This document shows positions 9,540-20,812 of a stretch of 64,000 nt of DNA, in pieces. Position 1 is the stretch's first letter; each line of letters begins with the position of its first letter. The notes beneath the pieces were generated by a model. The model had not been told where the DNA came from. It made no database searches and saw only the letters and a list, made by a program, of their open reading frames with translations. This DNA comes from Corbicula japonica (Eukaryota; Mollusca; Bivalvia; Venerida; Cyrenidae). The stretch spans positions 372,001 to 436,000 of the forward strand of contig JAZAYU010000054.1 of assembly GCA_038501625.1 (NCBI GenBank), written 5' to 3'. A program made the position numbers and the translations under genes.

Positions 9540-10015
9540 ATGTCTGTCACCACCTTAAGTTTGCATTTTTTTTTGCGTGTTGCTGTCTCTAAAAACAGAA
9601 TGGATTCTGCACTCGAGAGCTTACATGTACCTATTTGTGGGGCTGCATCGCCGTTTGTGGCTGAATAAGCCAATGCGAGAGTTGCATCTCCTGTCAAACA
9701 TGCTGCATGTGTGGTCAATGATGGGTACCACTGTAGTAGCAGTGAAAGGCTGGGTTCTCTGCTGTTTGTGGCTCTTCCTTTTCATGCCCTGGATCTCTCT
9801 CTTCTTCTACTTAGCCTGCTTTTGTTGTGATATTTGTACGCCAACTAGAGCAGTCGGAAGCTGTTGTAAGATCTACTGTCTTGATGTTGCATGAATTTAC
9901 ATCCCTCTTGCAGACATCCTTGTAGAGCAAGGAGTGTCGACCGGTTGGTCGTATTCCGGTGGCGAGTTCTTTATAGAGGATGTCCTTCGGAATGCGACCA
10001 TCGTCCATCATGCAT
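9540..10015 (-). pseudogene. LINE C-terminal fragment (GRIPKDILY...CKRD and zinc-knuckle type)
   Basis: On the minus strand one frame reads MMDDGRIPKDILYKELATG, then RPTGRHSLLYKDVCKRDVNS. This is a region I recognise as lying C-terminal to the reverse transcriptase in one group of animal LINE proteins. Further on, in another frame, HTCSMF precedes CNSRIGLFSHKRRC, the Cys/His motif that ends such proteins. Frameshifts separate the parts. Only the last 150 or so codons are present and both ends are occupied by tRNA sequences. Confidence 0.75.
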
Positions 10016-10082
10016 ACGTGTCCGAAGTTTACAATATTGGTGTATATTTATAATGATAACATGGTACATGTATCTTATGTTC

Positions 10083-10155
10083 GGTTCCGTAGTGTAGTGG
10101 TTATCACGTCTGTTCTACACGCAGAAGGTCCTGGGTTCGAGCCCCAGCGGAACCA
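10083..10155 (+). tRNA. tRNA-Val (anticodon TAC)
   Basis: A complete cloverleaf can be drawn. The acceptor stem GGTTCCG/CGGAACC is perfect over 7 bp with discriminator A, the D arm has GTAGTGTAGTGGTTATCAC, and the anticodon stem TCTGT/GCAGA (one T-G pair) holds loop TCTACAC. The T arm CTGGG-TTCGAGC-CCCAG is perfect. No intron is present. It could be a working gene, but it is embedded in a repeat whose second copy (20260-20332) has lost its acceptor stem, so it may be a well-preserved repeat-borne tRNA. Confidence 0.8.
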
Positions 10156-10914
10156 GTTGTTTTACTCTGTTAACAAGTTTAAGTAATAAAAATCTGTTTA
10201 ACCTATATTTGGAGTACGTTGTAATAAGCAAAATTACCACTTACTTCACAGTTAAACGAGGTCAAGGTATTATAAAGATAAAATGAATTAAAATAATCTT
10301 TGTAATTGGGAAAACGTTTTCTTAAGTAAAATATAAAAAATAGTTTTTTTTCGATTGTTAAACAAATAAAATTGTAATAATGAAAACAAACTTAAATTGT
10401 TTATTTCGATTGATTTGGAAAGTTGGATATGTGCGCAGGCTACGAAATACGACGTCAACAAAGCCTATATGTGTTATCTGAGAGTTTTTCATATGGATAT
10501 TTTGACATCATAATAAAATATAAAAACCAATTTTATTGAGAAATAAGACTGGGTTAAAGAGAAGGCAAATCAAAATTACTGGTGAAGTTATTAATAAAAG
10601 CTCGAAAAAAAGCGAATATAAAGCGATAAAGACGAATTACACTAAATCGAAACACTGCGCATTATGATGTAACACATTGAAATGCATAAGATTAACGAAT
10701 AAGGATATGAAATCAAAAATAAATATTAAATGAAACTAAGTAGACATGTTTAATACAACTCCAAACGTTAATCTGATAGATTGACGCTTGGCAATTTGAT
10801 TATGCATCAGCTGCGACAAAAATTTATCTGGCTTTTTCCCTATGTCATTACAAGGTACTTTCACACCACTTACATACTGCAGAAAGATTAATATTGAAAT
10901 AATATTTTTGTCTA

Positions 10915-10952
10915 AAAAGGTGAAATATGCATATCAGGATTTGGCACATTCA
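10915..10952 (-). repeat. Family A terminus, minus strand
   Basis: About 38 bp starting GGTGAAATATGCATATCAGG, the common family A 3' end, preceded by A-rich sequence. Confidence 0.6.
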
Positions 10953-10959
10953 GAAAAAG

Positions 10960-11212
10960 AAAAAAAGAATTTAAAGTTATGTTTTGTATTGCCTATTTTT
11001 TGTGAATTAATGTAAATAGAATTTTAAGGAATGTTTAGGTTTGGTTTTTTTACTGTACTTTTCTAACGTATCTTACTGTATGCAAAATAAAGATACATTA
11101 GTAACATTCATTTGTGCAAAGTATCATTGAACGACATTTTACCGTTATTGACGTGTTGATAAATTTCTTTCTATCGATGAACGTGCAGGGGAGGAATGTA
11201 GTGGGCCCATAA
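10960..11212 (+). mobile_element. Half copy of the TTAA-flanked TIR element
   Basis: This matches the right arm of the element at 43811-44499, including TATGCAAAATAAAG and AACATTCATTTGTGCAAAG, and ends near GGAGGAATGTAGTGGGCCC. The left arm is absent. The matching block is missing from duplication copy 2 near 22800, so it arrived in copy 1 or was lost from copy 2. Confidence 0.65.
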
Positions 11213-11215
11213 GAA

Positions 11216-11312
11216 ATTGATCATTTTATTACCCTGGCTGCTTTTTTATACCTTTTTGTTGTGTGGGGAGGCTGTGACTTCTGGATGCGGCCATTCCTGA
11301 TGCATATTTCAC
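11216..11312 (+). repeat. Family A 3'-end copy
   Basis: It runs from TTGATCATTTTATTACC to the GATGCATATTTCACC terminus. It corresponds to the end of 22872-23202 in duplication copy 2, so this insertion predates the duplication. Confidence 0.75.
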
Positions 11313-11984
11313 CTTATTAGAAAATATTAAATATGAGCTATTAAAATATATTTTACTGTTTATATTAGCTGACTTACTAGTATTTTTAAGCCGCATCCGC
11401 TCTCTTTTTTCCACAAACCGCCTTTAATACAAGCACAGTTGCCTAATATAATATTCGTCATACAAGTTGTCAAAAAATTAAATGGAGTAATTTGTTCTGC
11501 GTGACAGTCTATAAAGCCAGCAGAAAAAAGTCAACAACATTGTCTTAGAAGAGACACTTTGCTGAAGCCATTCCTGAAATATTTCTTCCGGTACGACCGA
11601 GTATTAAAATTCAGACGAAGTATTGGTTATTTGGACGGAAAACGTGATTTTATTGTTTCTAATTTTGTGCTGATCGTGTTATGTGTTTGAAGTAATGATG
11701 TGCATTAAAATCTGTGCCACTCCTTTTTCTATCATTTAGAATTTTTTTTTGAACAGAACATATCGTCTATTTCGTCCAAGTGCATGGTTACACAATAAGG
11801 ACAATATAACACAATTTTACTAATATATCCGGTAAAACAATTCGGGTGTGGGGATGGGGGAGGGAGAGAGCAAGTCTCAGCAAATTAATAATAACTCATG
11901 TCTTGTAGAGAAAACACAAACAATAATTTCGATCTGCTTAAAAGGACACAAAAGAAATATAAATCTTCATCAATGTAAGTTATA

Positions 11985-12040
11985 ATAATGATAATAATAA
12001 AAATAAATAATAATAATAATATTAACATTAATAATAATTG
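11985..12040. repeat. AAT-rich microsatellite
   Basis: Interrupted runs of AAT/ATAATAATA. Low-complexity sequence. Confidence 0.8.
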
Positions 12041-12221
12041 TAGAAAAATTAAAATCGCTTTGTTCATGGTGTTAAATTTCATTAGATCTCAATAAAAATG
12101 ACGAATTAGAGAATTTCATTCGTGGTTATTTTCATTTTGAACGTGCAAATACAGGGACTAGCAGTTTGTTCAAGTCTGTAGGACTTTTGTTAACAGGGGC
12201 TCATATTAAAAAAAAATTTTG

Positions 12222-12391
12222 ACACTGACCGTTCCCTAAAAGCTTTCTTTGTCGTTAATTGTTAAATTGGTGTCTTGTTTGAAATTGATATTCTCACAAA
12301 CAAATACTCTCTTTTCCTCTCAACTCTTTCGCTTCGCGGGGAGACTGTGTTTTTCTGAGTGTGGCGATTCCTGATATGCATATTTCACTTT
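12222..12391 (+). repeat. Family A 3'-end copy
   Basis: It runs from ACACTGACCGTTCC to CCTGATATGCATATTTCAC. The partner is 23808-23990 in duplication copy 2, with shared flanks, so it was present before duplication. Confidence 0.75.
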
Positions 12392-12555
12392 TTTATAAAC
12401 CAACTAATACAAATTATATTTTTTACCGGAATTGAGTCAAGAAATGAGTGCCAAGAAAATAACGTTCGAAAGCGTTGTAATGCCGCATAAACATTTTTTG
12501 TTTATGCGATGATTCTCAACGCATTAATATGGCGATTAAAAGATAATTTTGGACG

Positions 12556-12790
12556 CCACCGAACACGACAAATTTGAAAATATAACAGACTGATTCAGTT
12601 CGATTGAGCCTGATCATGGGCAGTTATGGAAATGCATAATACTGCCTAAACCGCCAATCCCGGGTTGAGCGAAACTCAATATTTACACAAAAACAGCACA
12701 ATTTAGATCCATTCAAAACGATAGTCTGCATACGGCGCTGAACATGGAACTTTCAGCATGGTATTTTCAGATTAATACCATTTTATGTTC
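12556..12790 (-). repeat. M1-related module, divergent
   Basis: On the minus strand it shares the GTTCGGCG... start, TGCATTTCCATAACTGCCC and the ACACGACAAAT end (written on plus) with the M1 copies at 1 and 5391. Heavily diverged. Confidence 0.5.
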
Positions 12791-13124
12791 AACGGCATAT
12801 GGTCTTCAGATAAAGAATGGGTTTGCCCTAAACGAAAACAAAATGGGCGGAACTAAACAAAATAGAATATTAGAAAGGTGATCTAATAATATATTAACTC
12901 CTGCATGTCAAAGACAACGCCAAAAGGCAACAAATGATGTATATACAATAGATGAAGAGGGAACCTTGAAAGCCACAGAGTGTTGTTTTAAATCGAGAAT
13001 AAAAATCAAACACAGCTGTGTTGGTGTTCCTGTGCGCATGTAGAAAGTAGGCTTGCTCGCAACCTCCTTCTTATACGTCGCATGCTAATGCTGCCATATG
13101 CTTTAAAGATAAATAATCATTGTA

Positions 13125-13215
13125 ACCGAACATGTCAAATATGAAAATATTGCTTGCTCGGTTGATTAAGTCTGTTCATGGGCAGTTTTGGCAAACTGGG
13201 CAGGGCAGGGAGCGA
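13125..13215 (-). repeat. M1-related fragment
   Basis: It contains AATATGAAAATATTGCTTGC, then CTGTTCATGGGCAGTTTTGG, the same landmarks as the distal end of M1 in reverse. Confidence 0.45.
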
Positions 13216-14469
13216 TAGCAACATATACTTATTAGTTATATACTAATACCAGAATCTTATTTTATGAGGTTGTCTGCCTAAAATATATATTTGCTTAAAC
13301 CAGATAATGCAGCAATTCGGATGGTCAAACAAAAAAGAAAAAGACCAATTTCACTGTTAGTTAATATCTCAGAATAACCCCTGTTATCTTTTGTCTGTTT
13401 TAGACAAAAAAATAATTGCTTAAAATCAAACAATTAAAGAAAACTAATTTGAACAAAATCGAGACGATTGAGTAATTGAGCTGAGATGATGTGTTTAAGC
13501 GTTAGATTTTATTTATCATTTATATCCCCCAAAAGCACTAAAACGGTAACTGTTATATTTAAAAAATGATGACATTTTCTCTTGGCTTAGGCTGTGTGGG
13601 CGATATTTTTCATGTGTGTGGCTTTTCCTTATATTCCCATTAGCTCTGTTTCATATCTGGTTTTACAATTAAGCATGTTAAACGGCCAAACTCAGCGAAA
13701 ACACCTTATTCACATAAGCTATCCCAATATTTTTATAGATGCACATTCGATATGAAATAGAAACCTTTCTCAAATCGACTGGCTAGAAAGCGTCTTCTGT
13801 GAACATATTCTTTAATAACATAATACGTATGTCAGCATACTATTTTGTTTCTGGCTAACACAACTTGGCATTTTTTTTTGACTTGTCATAAGGTAATTCA
13901 ATAAATAAAGATTACACGCTACAAAACATTTTTCATCACATTTAATAACAACATTCTATAATAAAATCCAAGAAAAAAAGACTTTAAAATATCATGTTAT
14001 ACTATAATCTTGACATAAGTGTCCATTAATGATCATGCTGTTTATAGGGTACAGTTCGTTTATCTCAAAGCCGGTCCATTATAATTGATCGCTCATACAT
14101 GACAAGTAAAGTTATTTTTTCTCTTATGAAAAAAAAACCAACAACAACCTTATTATGATTATAAATTAATGTCTGCATTTACAACCACAGTACCGAATAC
14201 CCGAGTTTTAGTACAACAAGGTGCCCGGCAATCATCCATATTCAATGATCCAGAAGTTTCTGATCAAAATCAAAATAAGGGTTTCTGTCGACCGTTTTCA
14301 GATCATATCGAATGAATCTGACTTTACCTGTCATCAAAAGACGCTGTGCGTTTTTCCTTCTTTAGTAGGCACCGTTTATTGGCGCCTTCCCCTCAGATAA
14401 TTTCTTCAAAATCATGCGGTTTTCCCCAGAAGGTAACTTTACATCAGGTTTATTTCATTCCCCTTTAGA
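13216..14469. other. No gene recognised
   Basis: AT-rich. No coding frame of note and no clear repeat unit. Confidence 0.5.
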
Positions 14470-15115
14470 GAAAAAATAATATATGCATATCAGGAATCAC
14501 CACACTCACAAAACATAGCCTCCCCACGCAGCGAAAAAGAAGAGAGGAAGAAAGAGAGCATGTTTGCTATAAGTATGTCAATTCAAATAGGACGCCACAA
14601 ACAACTAACGAAAAAGAGAACCTTTGGGGATACCGCCTTGGAACGGTCAGTGGCAAAACAAATTGCCACTGGGGGTTTAAACCAGATTCTAGGGTGCACC
14701 AACCTCACACTTGCCCCAACAGGTTCTCGTATCACAAAACAAGTACAAATTGTCTTGGTGAAAAAACTCAAACTCAAACCAACCATCGGCTCAACAATTT
14801 TGCATGCAAAAGCACACAAACATATAAAACATAAGAAGCTTATAGCATTGCAAAGCCAGATGGCGGGTACTCAATGATCTTACCGAGACCAGAGCACCTG
14901 GAGTAAAATCAGCAAGAACACGATGACAGGGATAAAAGAAACAAATCGAGCTCCTAGGTTCTTTTAAGAAAAGATTTCCCCATAAACCTTCATAAACTCT
15001 TAAACCCCTGCCATCGTCGTGCAACCAAAGAGGTAAGCATAATGATCAACTGTAGATGGGTTAATCACCAGGCCTGCAGAGCGCTGTAAAATATCATGTT
15101 GGTAAGATATCTTCA
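14470..15115 (-). repeat. Family A long copy, minus strand
   Basis: One of the two longest family A copies. The 3' terminus (ATATGCATATCAGGAAT) is at the left; at the right it reaches the end of the coding part, where the minus strand encodes GLVINPSTVDHYAYLFGC. About 650 bp of the element's 3' end, 5'-truncated. Apparent open frames within it follow the repeat and are not genes. Confidence 0.8.
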
Positions 15116-15189
15116 AAATTAAAGGGCATGGGCCCCTTTCCCGGTAAAAAGGCAGTAAAAAATCCCTGGGCAGTAACCTGAATTTTCAT

Positions 15190-15397
15190 CACGCACGTTT
15201 TGTTTTGCCACTGACCGTTCCAAGGTTTTAACACAATGGGTTCTCGGTCTCGTTAATTGTTTGTGGTGTCTATTTTTGAAATTGATCAATGCTATTACCA
15301 AAGCTCTCTTTTCCTCTCCACTTGTTGCTGTATGGGGAGACTGTGTCTTCGGGATGTGGCCATTTCTGATAATGTTATGTATATTTCACTTTGTTTA
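15190..15397 (+). repeat. Family A 3'-end copy
   Basis: It runs from TTTGCCACTGACCGTTCCAA to a diverged terminus (ATGTATATTTCACTTTG). Confidence 0.75.
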
Positions 15398-16017
15398 CTT
15401 AATATTATAATTTTAACTTATTAAGCATAAAAATACACAGTTCACACTAAATTTCTAAATCAATTCCAATCTTTCTGCTTTTAGAATGGATGCATCTTCG
15501 TTACAAATTTGCATCTATTTTATTTTCCATTAACAATCGCATTTGTAAAAAGTAGTGAACTATCGAAGACATAAGAACATCGTTTTTGAATTTAAAACAG
15601 GAATACATTTGCCTTAACCCTTAGGAGAAACTGACAAATCTGTCAAATGAATATTTGAAATTTGACACCAGCAACAAAGCCGTTTTAATTTGACCTATGC
15701 ATTCATTCAGCGATTTATCTTTCAGTCCAAAAAAATCACAGGACACAGAAAATATACTTCAAACTGTTTAACAAAATCTTTATTTTATCAACTTGCTAAA
15801 AGGTGTCAAAGAAAATATGGGCGGGCGGGCGGTGTTAAAATATTATTTAATGACCTAATAATACAATAAATATATCATCTAATCGCTCCCAACTGTATGT
15901 AAGTACAGTTGCAAGATACATTCAGGTATTCGACAAACGTTCTGCAATTTATAATGCATAATTTTTACCTTCATATGTTTTCGGCGAACGTTACCCAATT
16001 TATTATGCGTTTTTATC

Positions 16018-16377
16018 TTCAAATTTATGTTTTATATGTTTGTGTGCTTTTGCATGGAAGATTTTTTAGATGATTGTGGATTGGAGCTTATTGACCAAGT
16101 CAATTTGTACTTGTTTGTTCGTAAAGACATTGTCGAGGCAGATGTGGGGTGTGTGCACCATAGAACATGGTTTAAACCTCGGTGGCAAATTGTTTTGCCG
16201 CAGACCTTTTCAAAGTGTTAACCTGGCAGGGTCTCAATTTCGTTTATTGTTATAATGTCTAATTTTAAATTGATCATTTTATAAAAAGTATTATAAATTT
16301 TCTCACTGCTTTTTGGATGTGTGGGTAGAATAAGTTTACTGAGTGTGCCTATCCCTGATGTGCATACATTCACCTTT
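16018..16377 (+). repeat. Family A 3'-end copy, diverged
   Basis: It begins at TTTATATGTTTGTGTGCTTT and ends near GATGTGCATACATTCACC. It is longer than most copies but more mutated. Confidence 0.7.
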
Positions 16378-16860
16378 TCATAGCTTCGTAAAAGAATTTT
16401 GAATGCTTAAAACGGATTGTTGTATTGAAAAGTATTCTTTTCGTAGTTGCTTCCTTTTGTATTTTGACCCAGCTAGGTGACATTCAAAATAATTTCGAAT
16501 AACTTATTTATGATTTTTTTTAAATAATCTCTATAAGTCCAAATTTTCATAGCATTCAGCGCTAAGCCACTTCTAAAAACATGAAATGTACAATAAACAT
16601 GTCTAAGCAAGTGAATAAATATATAAAATAAAAGAATTCTAGCTTGGCTGATTGATGAAACGGTTATAACCTTATCTGACATCCAACGTTTTTGGTGAGT
16701 TTGAATGGAAAAAATGGTCAGAAAGTAGTCCTTTTTTGGCCGAAAAATGATATTTTGGTCGTAATAAGAATTTATATTGGATGAATTTTCGTCTTGACAC
16801 GACGTTATATTTAATTCGGTAAATGACGTCCACAATCTTATATTTACACCTTTATTTCCA

Positions 16861-17640
16861 CTGCTTCAATATCCTTTACCGGACGAGTGAAGGTCAATCT
16901 TCAATGAACACCGTTAGCCTTATCACCGCGCAATGGTAAAGGAATGCCCTGGTGACGTCATGAAATCCCCGCTATTTTTATAATTGTTGCTAATTTTAGA
17001 TAGCTCTTCCTGGAATGTTGCTATTTTTAGATTACTTTTATTTTTAGTTGCTTTTATACCCCTATAACCGGAAGTAAACAAGTTTACTTATATGACATCA
17101 TCAATAAGCACGTTCCATTTTCTAGAATTATCATTTGTTGAAAATAACGCATTAGCCTCTTCTAACTTCCCGCCAAAATAACGGTTTTTACTTAGACTAT
17201 CATTTACTCGCATAGATAGTACTTGCTGTGATACAAATTTGATGTTTGTTGTGAAATATTAGGTTTTTCTGTATATAAATGTTTGAAAAAACGGATGAAT
17301 GTGTTCAACAAACATGGAACTATTTTTTGTCGTAGTATGATTTTTTTGATTTGAGTAAATAGGCGGACCAGTCCAAATGCCAAACCCGGGGTAAGAAATG
17401 TTTTAAACAACATTTCGAAATTAGTAAAAAGTATATATTTTATATTAAATTTAGAAACAAAATGATAAAATGAGGTTTAAATATAAGTAATAAATTTCGT
17501 GTTTGATAAGTTCACCGAGTCTTGAACGTCATTAGGGCTGGTTAAAGCACGCGTGGACTCCACACACTTTAACCAGCCCTAATGACGTTCAAGACTCGGT
17601 GAACTTATCAAACACGAAATTTATTCCTTAATTATTTCCA
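16861..17640. mobile_element. Block present only in duplication copy 1, bounded by 9-bp repeats
   Basis: Copy 2 passes from ACGTCC through TTCATTTCCA to ACTAAAACC (about 26936-26966). Copy 1 has TTATTTCCA at 16852-16860 and again at 17632-17640 with 771 bp between them. This looks like an insertion with a 9-bp target duplication, although a deletion from copy 2 cannot be excluded. No matching terminal inverted repeats are seen at the outer ends; the right part is the long palindrome at 17489-17625. Confidence 0.6.
17489..17625. repeat. Perfect palindrome, 59-bp arms
   Basis: Arm 17489-17547 is the exact reverse complement of 17567-17625 (59 of 59 by eye), with a 19-bp spacer containing CACGCGTG. 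The arm includes GACGTTCAAGACTCGGTG (written from the right arm). Perfect identity inside old, diverged surroundings implies a recent origin or arm-to-arm correction. Confidence 0.95.
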
Positions 17641-18054
17641 ACTAAAACCGATGTTAATCTAACGTCATTTCGACGTATTTTGTCTTTTGGAATCTACTGC
17701 ATAAATGTTAAGTCTCGTATGTCAGATGAAATTTACCACCACCACCATTTGACAACATTCATCAAATCAGAATAGAAAGGGATACGTTGTATATAAAATC
17801 AGAAAAGATCGTATAAGCCTTTAAAATTTTATCCTGTATCATTAATTGAATAATACGTTTATTTCCCAAAACACCGTCGGTCGCAGTCGTCGTGTAACTT
17901 GGATAATTATATTTTTACGTGACGTCATGGAATAGAGAAGACAAATAAGGAAACAGACTAAAAACAACATCAGATCCTTGATCTTTGAATCCAGTCATCT
18001 TTAATATATCACAAGCAATAAAACATCAACATTTAAAATACTATTCTTGTTTAG

Positions 18055-18195
18055 AAAAAAAATTGAAATATGCATATCAGGAATGGCCACATCCAGCAGA
18101 CACAGCCTCCCCACACAGCCAAAAAGTAGAGAGGCAAATAGAGCATGGTTTTACAATAATCAGTTTCAAAATGGACCCCCAAAAACGACGTTTGT
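18055..18195 (-). repeat. Family A 3'-end copy, minus strand
   Basis: GAAATATGCATATCAGGAAT marks the terminus. Copy 2 of the duplication keeps only about ten bases of it (near 27433), so the insertion predates the duplication and was partly deleted there. Confidence 0.7.
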
Positions 18196-19362
18196 CAACT
18201 TCAGAACTGGTGATTGTGTTTAAATGATCAATATACGCTTCTGCGGTTCACCGGGTACTAAATTTCACCTTAAATCTGCCCATTCTATTATAATTAGGGC
18301 GACCAGAACAGCTATTATGTGAGACAACTGGATTAATTTCGTACATAGTTTTCCGGAATGGTTTCATTTGAATCAATACATACATTTGAAAAAAGTAGGT
18401 CATATGAAGCAAATAACAGATAGGCTTCTATAAAATTTTGCTTGCCAAGAAGTGACACTATGTAGTCCAAACGATTTATTTTCATGTAAGTAATACAAAG
18501 TATATACATGTACATACAAACGTAGTATTTAAACATTGTGGAACACTGAACTATTTTGATATCACTGTTCATGGAATCAATAGATAGGATTTTCCCTTTG
18601 TAAGCCCTAGTTTTTCCCTCGCTGTATCGCAAAGCAGTTTTGTTTTCATATCTTTTTCATTTATAATTTATAGTTATGTAGGATATTTTGTTTTTCATAT
18701 CTTACATTAACAAATAAAATAAAACTGTTAAATAATGGACATGTTTAAAATAGTAGATTGTTAAAATTTAATTAATTTAATTATTGGAGAAAATAAAGCG
18801 ATTCATTTTCTTTTTTCTTACATATTAAAATGATAGCTTAGCACATTTCACATCTTAAAATGATGTAGACTTATACGAGAACCAGCACGATTCAAACTAT
18901 TTACGGAAGGCTTATTGATTCAACGATGATATCAAATTTATTCCTGAAGCAAATTAGGAGGAATGTACCCTTAATTTTTTTTGCAAATAACTAGTGGTAT
19001 TTGGGTTAAAATTAAAGATAATGTTATTCCCTATATAAATTGGACATTGATTTCGACATTTATCAATCCTATAACAGTATAACCGTCGCCTACAAAACTA
19101 TCAACGAATATTTTTGTCTGTTAATGACCGTAAAATCTCAGTATTAAAACTTGTATAAGACTATCAACACCACTATGAGTAACTTATATAACATTTAGAG
19201 TTACCTTTTAAAACAACAACATTTTCTCAAAAAACAAAACAAAACAAAACGATACGTGTGAAATGTAATGAAATTTATGTAATTCAACTTGGTTTTTTTT
19301 CATTTATTGTTCATTAACAACCTGAATTAAACCAGTGCCGTTTAATCTTCTTCACCCTGCTA

Positions 19363-19670
19363 TTTAAGTACAGTAAAACTGCATTTTATGCAACAGCAGT
19401 AAAAGCAGTAAACATGTTGCGGCAGTTCACTATTCTAATTTACAAGCCTTTTGAATAAAAGGTGTAAGATCAGTTTACACAAAATCAAGAGCATTACTTT
19501 CTGTCGCCACATGGGATACCTTTCTAATGATAATAGGTAGATTCTCTAAGAACGCGCTTGCGCTGGTCCCCTTTTAGTGAAAATGAATCATTGCTATAGA
19601 TCTTGTCCTCTTTAATTTTAGATTGTTATTTGGATAATAATACATCCAACATTTAAAACTGTTTATCTTT
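19363..19670. other. Spacer between the two duplication copies
   Basis: About 300 bp without recognised features. It is not found after copy 2. Confidence 0.4.
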
Positions 19671-19743
19671 TGCTTCCACTGGGGCTGGAAACCAGGACCT
19701 TCTGCGTGTAAAGCAGACGTGATAACCACTTCGCTATGGAACC
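19671..19743 (-). pseudogene. tRNA-Val-like (anticodon TAC), nearly complete
   Basis: On the minus strand: GGTTCCA acceptor strand pairing with TGGAAGC (one mismatch), anticodon stem TCTGC/GCAGA with loop TTTACAC, and a T arm with TTTCCAG in place of TTCGANN. The altered B box argues against transcription. It is the equivalent of 9451-9523. Confidence 0.75.
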
Positions 19744-19744
19744 G

Positions 19745-20200
19745 TAAATAACTTCTTACATGTCTTTCACCACATAAAGTTTGCAATTTTTTGCGTCCTA
19801 TTGTCTTTAGAGACAGAATGGATTCTGCACCCGAGTGCTTATTTATTTTCGGGGATGCAGCGCCGGTTGTGGCTGAATAAGCCAATGTGGGAGTTACCGA
19901 ACTTGCTGCAAGTGTGGTCAATGGTGGGTACCACTGTGGTAGCAGTGAAAGGCTGGGATCTCTGCTGACTGCTGCTCTTCCTTTTCATTCGATTGATCTT
20001 TCTCCTCTAAGCCTGTTTTGACATTTGTAAGCCAGCTAGTCGGAAGATGCTGTTTTGAGATCTGCTGGGTTGATGTTGCATGACTTCAGATCCCTCTTGC
20101 AGACATCCTTGTAGCGCAGGGCGTGTCGACTGGTTGGTCGTTTTCCGGTTGCAAGCTCGCCATAGAGGATGTCCTTTGTGATGCGACTATCCTGCGTAAG
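19745..20200 (-). pseudogene. LINE C-terminal fragment, second copy
   Basis: The minus strand encodes SRITKDILYGELATGKRPTS, RHALRYKDVCKRDLKSCNIN and, in another frame, HTCSKFGNSHIGLFSHNRRC. It carries the same two landmarks in the same order as 9540-10015, again enclosed between outward-reading tRNA-Val sequences. Confidence 0.75.
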
Positions 20201-20259
20201 TGACCTAATTTTGCAATATTGGTGTATATTTATAATGATAACATGGTAGCTGAACGTAA

Positions 20260-20332
20260 AGTGCGGTAGTGTAGTGGTTATCACGTCTGCTTTACACGCA
20301 GAAGGTCCTGGGTTCGAGCCCCAGCGGAACCA
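20260..20332 (+). pseudogene. tRNA-Val-like (anticodon TAC), acceptor stem lost
   Basis: D, anticodon (loop TTTACAC) and T arms are intact and match 10083-10155, but the 5' acceptor strand AGTGCGG cannot pair properly with CGGAACC (three of seven positions fail). Confidence 0.8.
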
Positions 20333-20354
20333 ACTGTTTTACTCTGTTAACAGG

Positions 20355-20812
20355 TATAAGTATTAACAAGAAATATCTTTAAAAAAGATAAACGGCGTTG
20401 ATGGAAAAGATTTATATATACATGTATATAAGAAAGAAAGAAATACTGAGAGGCGAAGCAGACACAGTTTAGTTAGTTTATTTTACTTGTTATAGCCGTT
20501 GACGAACCCTCCCTGCCTTCTTAGTATGACCAAGAGATTAAGCGACCGAATCATGACAACTTATAAATTCATTTAAAGTGTCTTTCAAAAAAAATGTTGA
20601 AGCTGTTGCAACAATTTCATACAGTGATAACAAGTCGGTTAAAGAAGCAATGTATTACATTAAGTCTCGATCTACATTTATTCAGTTTCAATAAAATACC
20701 TCTTGTAGAGTTAGAACTCAAGATTAATAAATGTCATTGAAATTTAATATAAATAAATAAAAACATCCTGTTACAAGAGCGAAATCTACCAACTTTTACG
20801 TAAATTAACTTT
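20355..20812 (-). repeat. Family B, older copy, outer part
   Basis: It begins ACAAGAAATATCTTTAAAAA and stops just before the tRNA-like core. Together with 21599-22118 it makes one older family B copy that was split by the younger copy at 20813-21598. Confidence 0.75.

Larger units (their letters stand above)
9470..19362 (+). repeat. Tandem segmental duplication, copy 1
   Basis: Collinear blocks match copy 2 in the same order and orientation: the tRNA/LINE composite (9470-10155 with 19671-20332), the block starting ACCTATATTTGGAGT (10200 with 22126), the block with AAAGTCAACAACATTGT (11180-12440 with 23090-24030), a block near 12930 with 24860, and 16480-19362 with 26530-28665. By eye the aligned parts differ at very roughly one base in six, with many indels, so the duplication is old. 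No gene is recognised in either copy. Confidence 0.8.

Noticed and set aside
9577..9894. 105-codon plus-strand frame rich in Leu, Phe and Trp, looking like a membrane protein
   Set aside because: It is the antisense of the LINE C-terminal fragment, whose minus-strand motifs are clearly recognisable.
14560..14877. 105-codon plus-strand frame, with similar frames at 8529 and 25206
   Set aside because: All lie in the same stretch of family A repeat copies; the conservation is that of the repeat, not of a gene.
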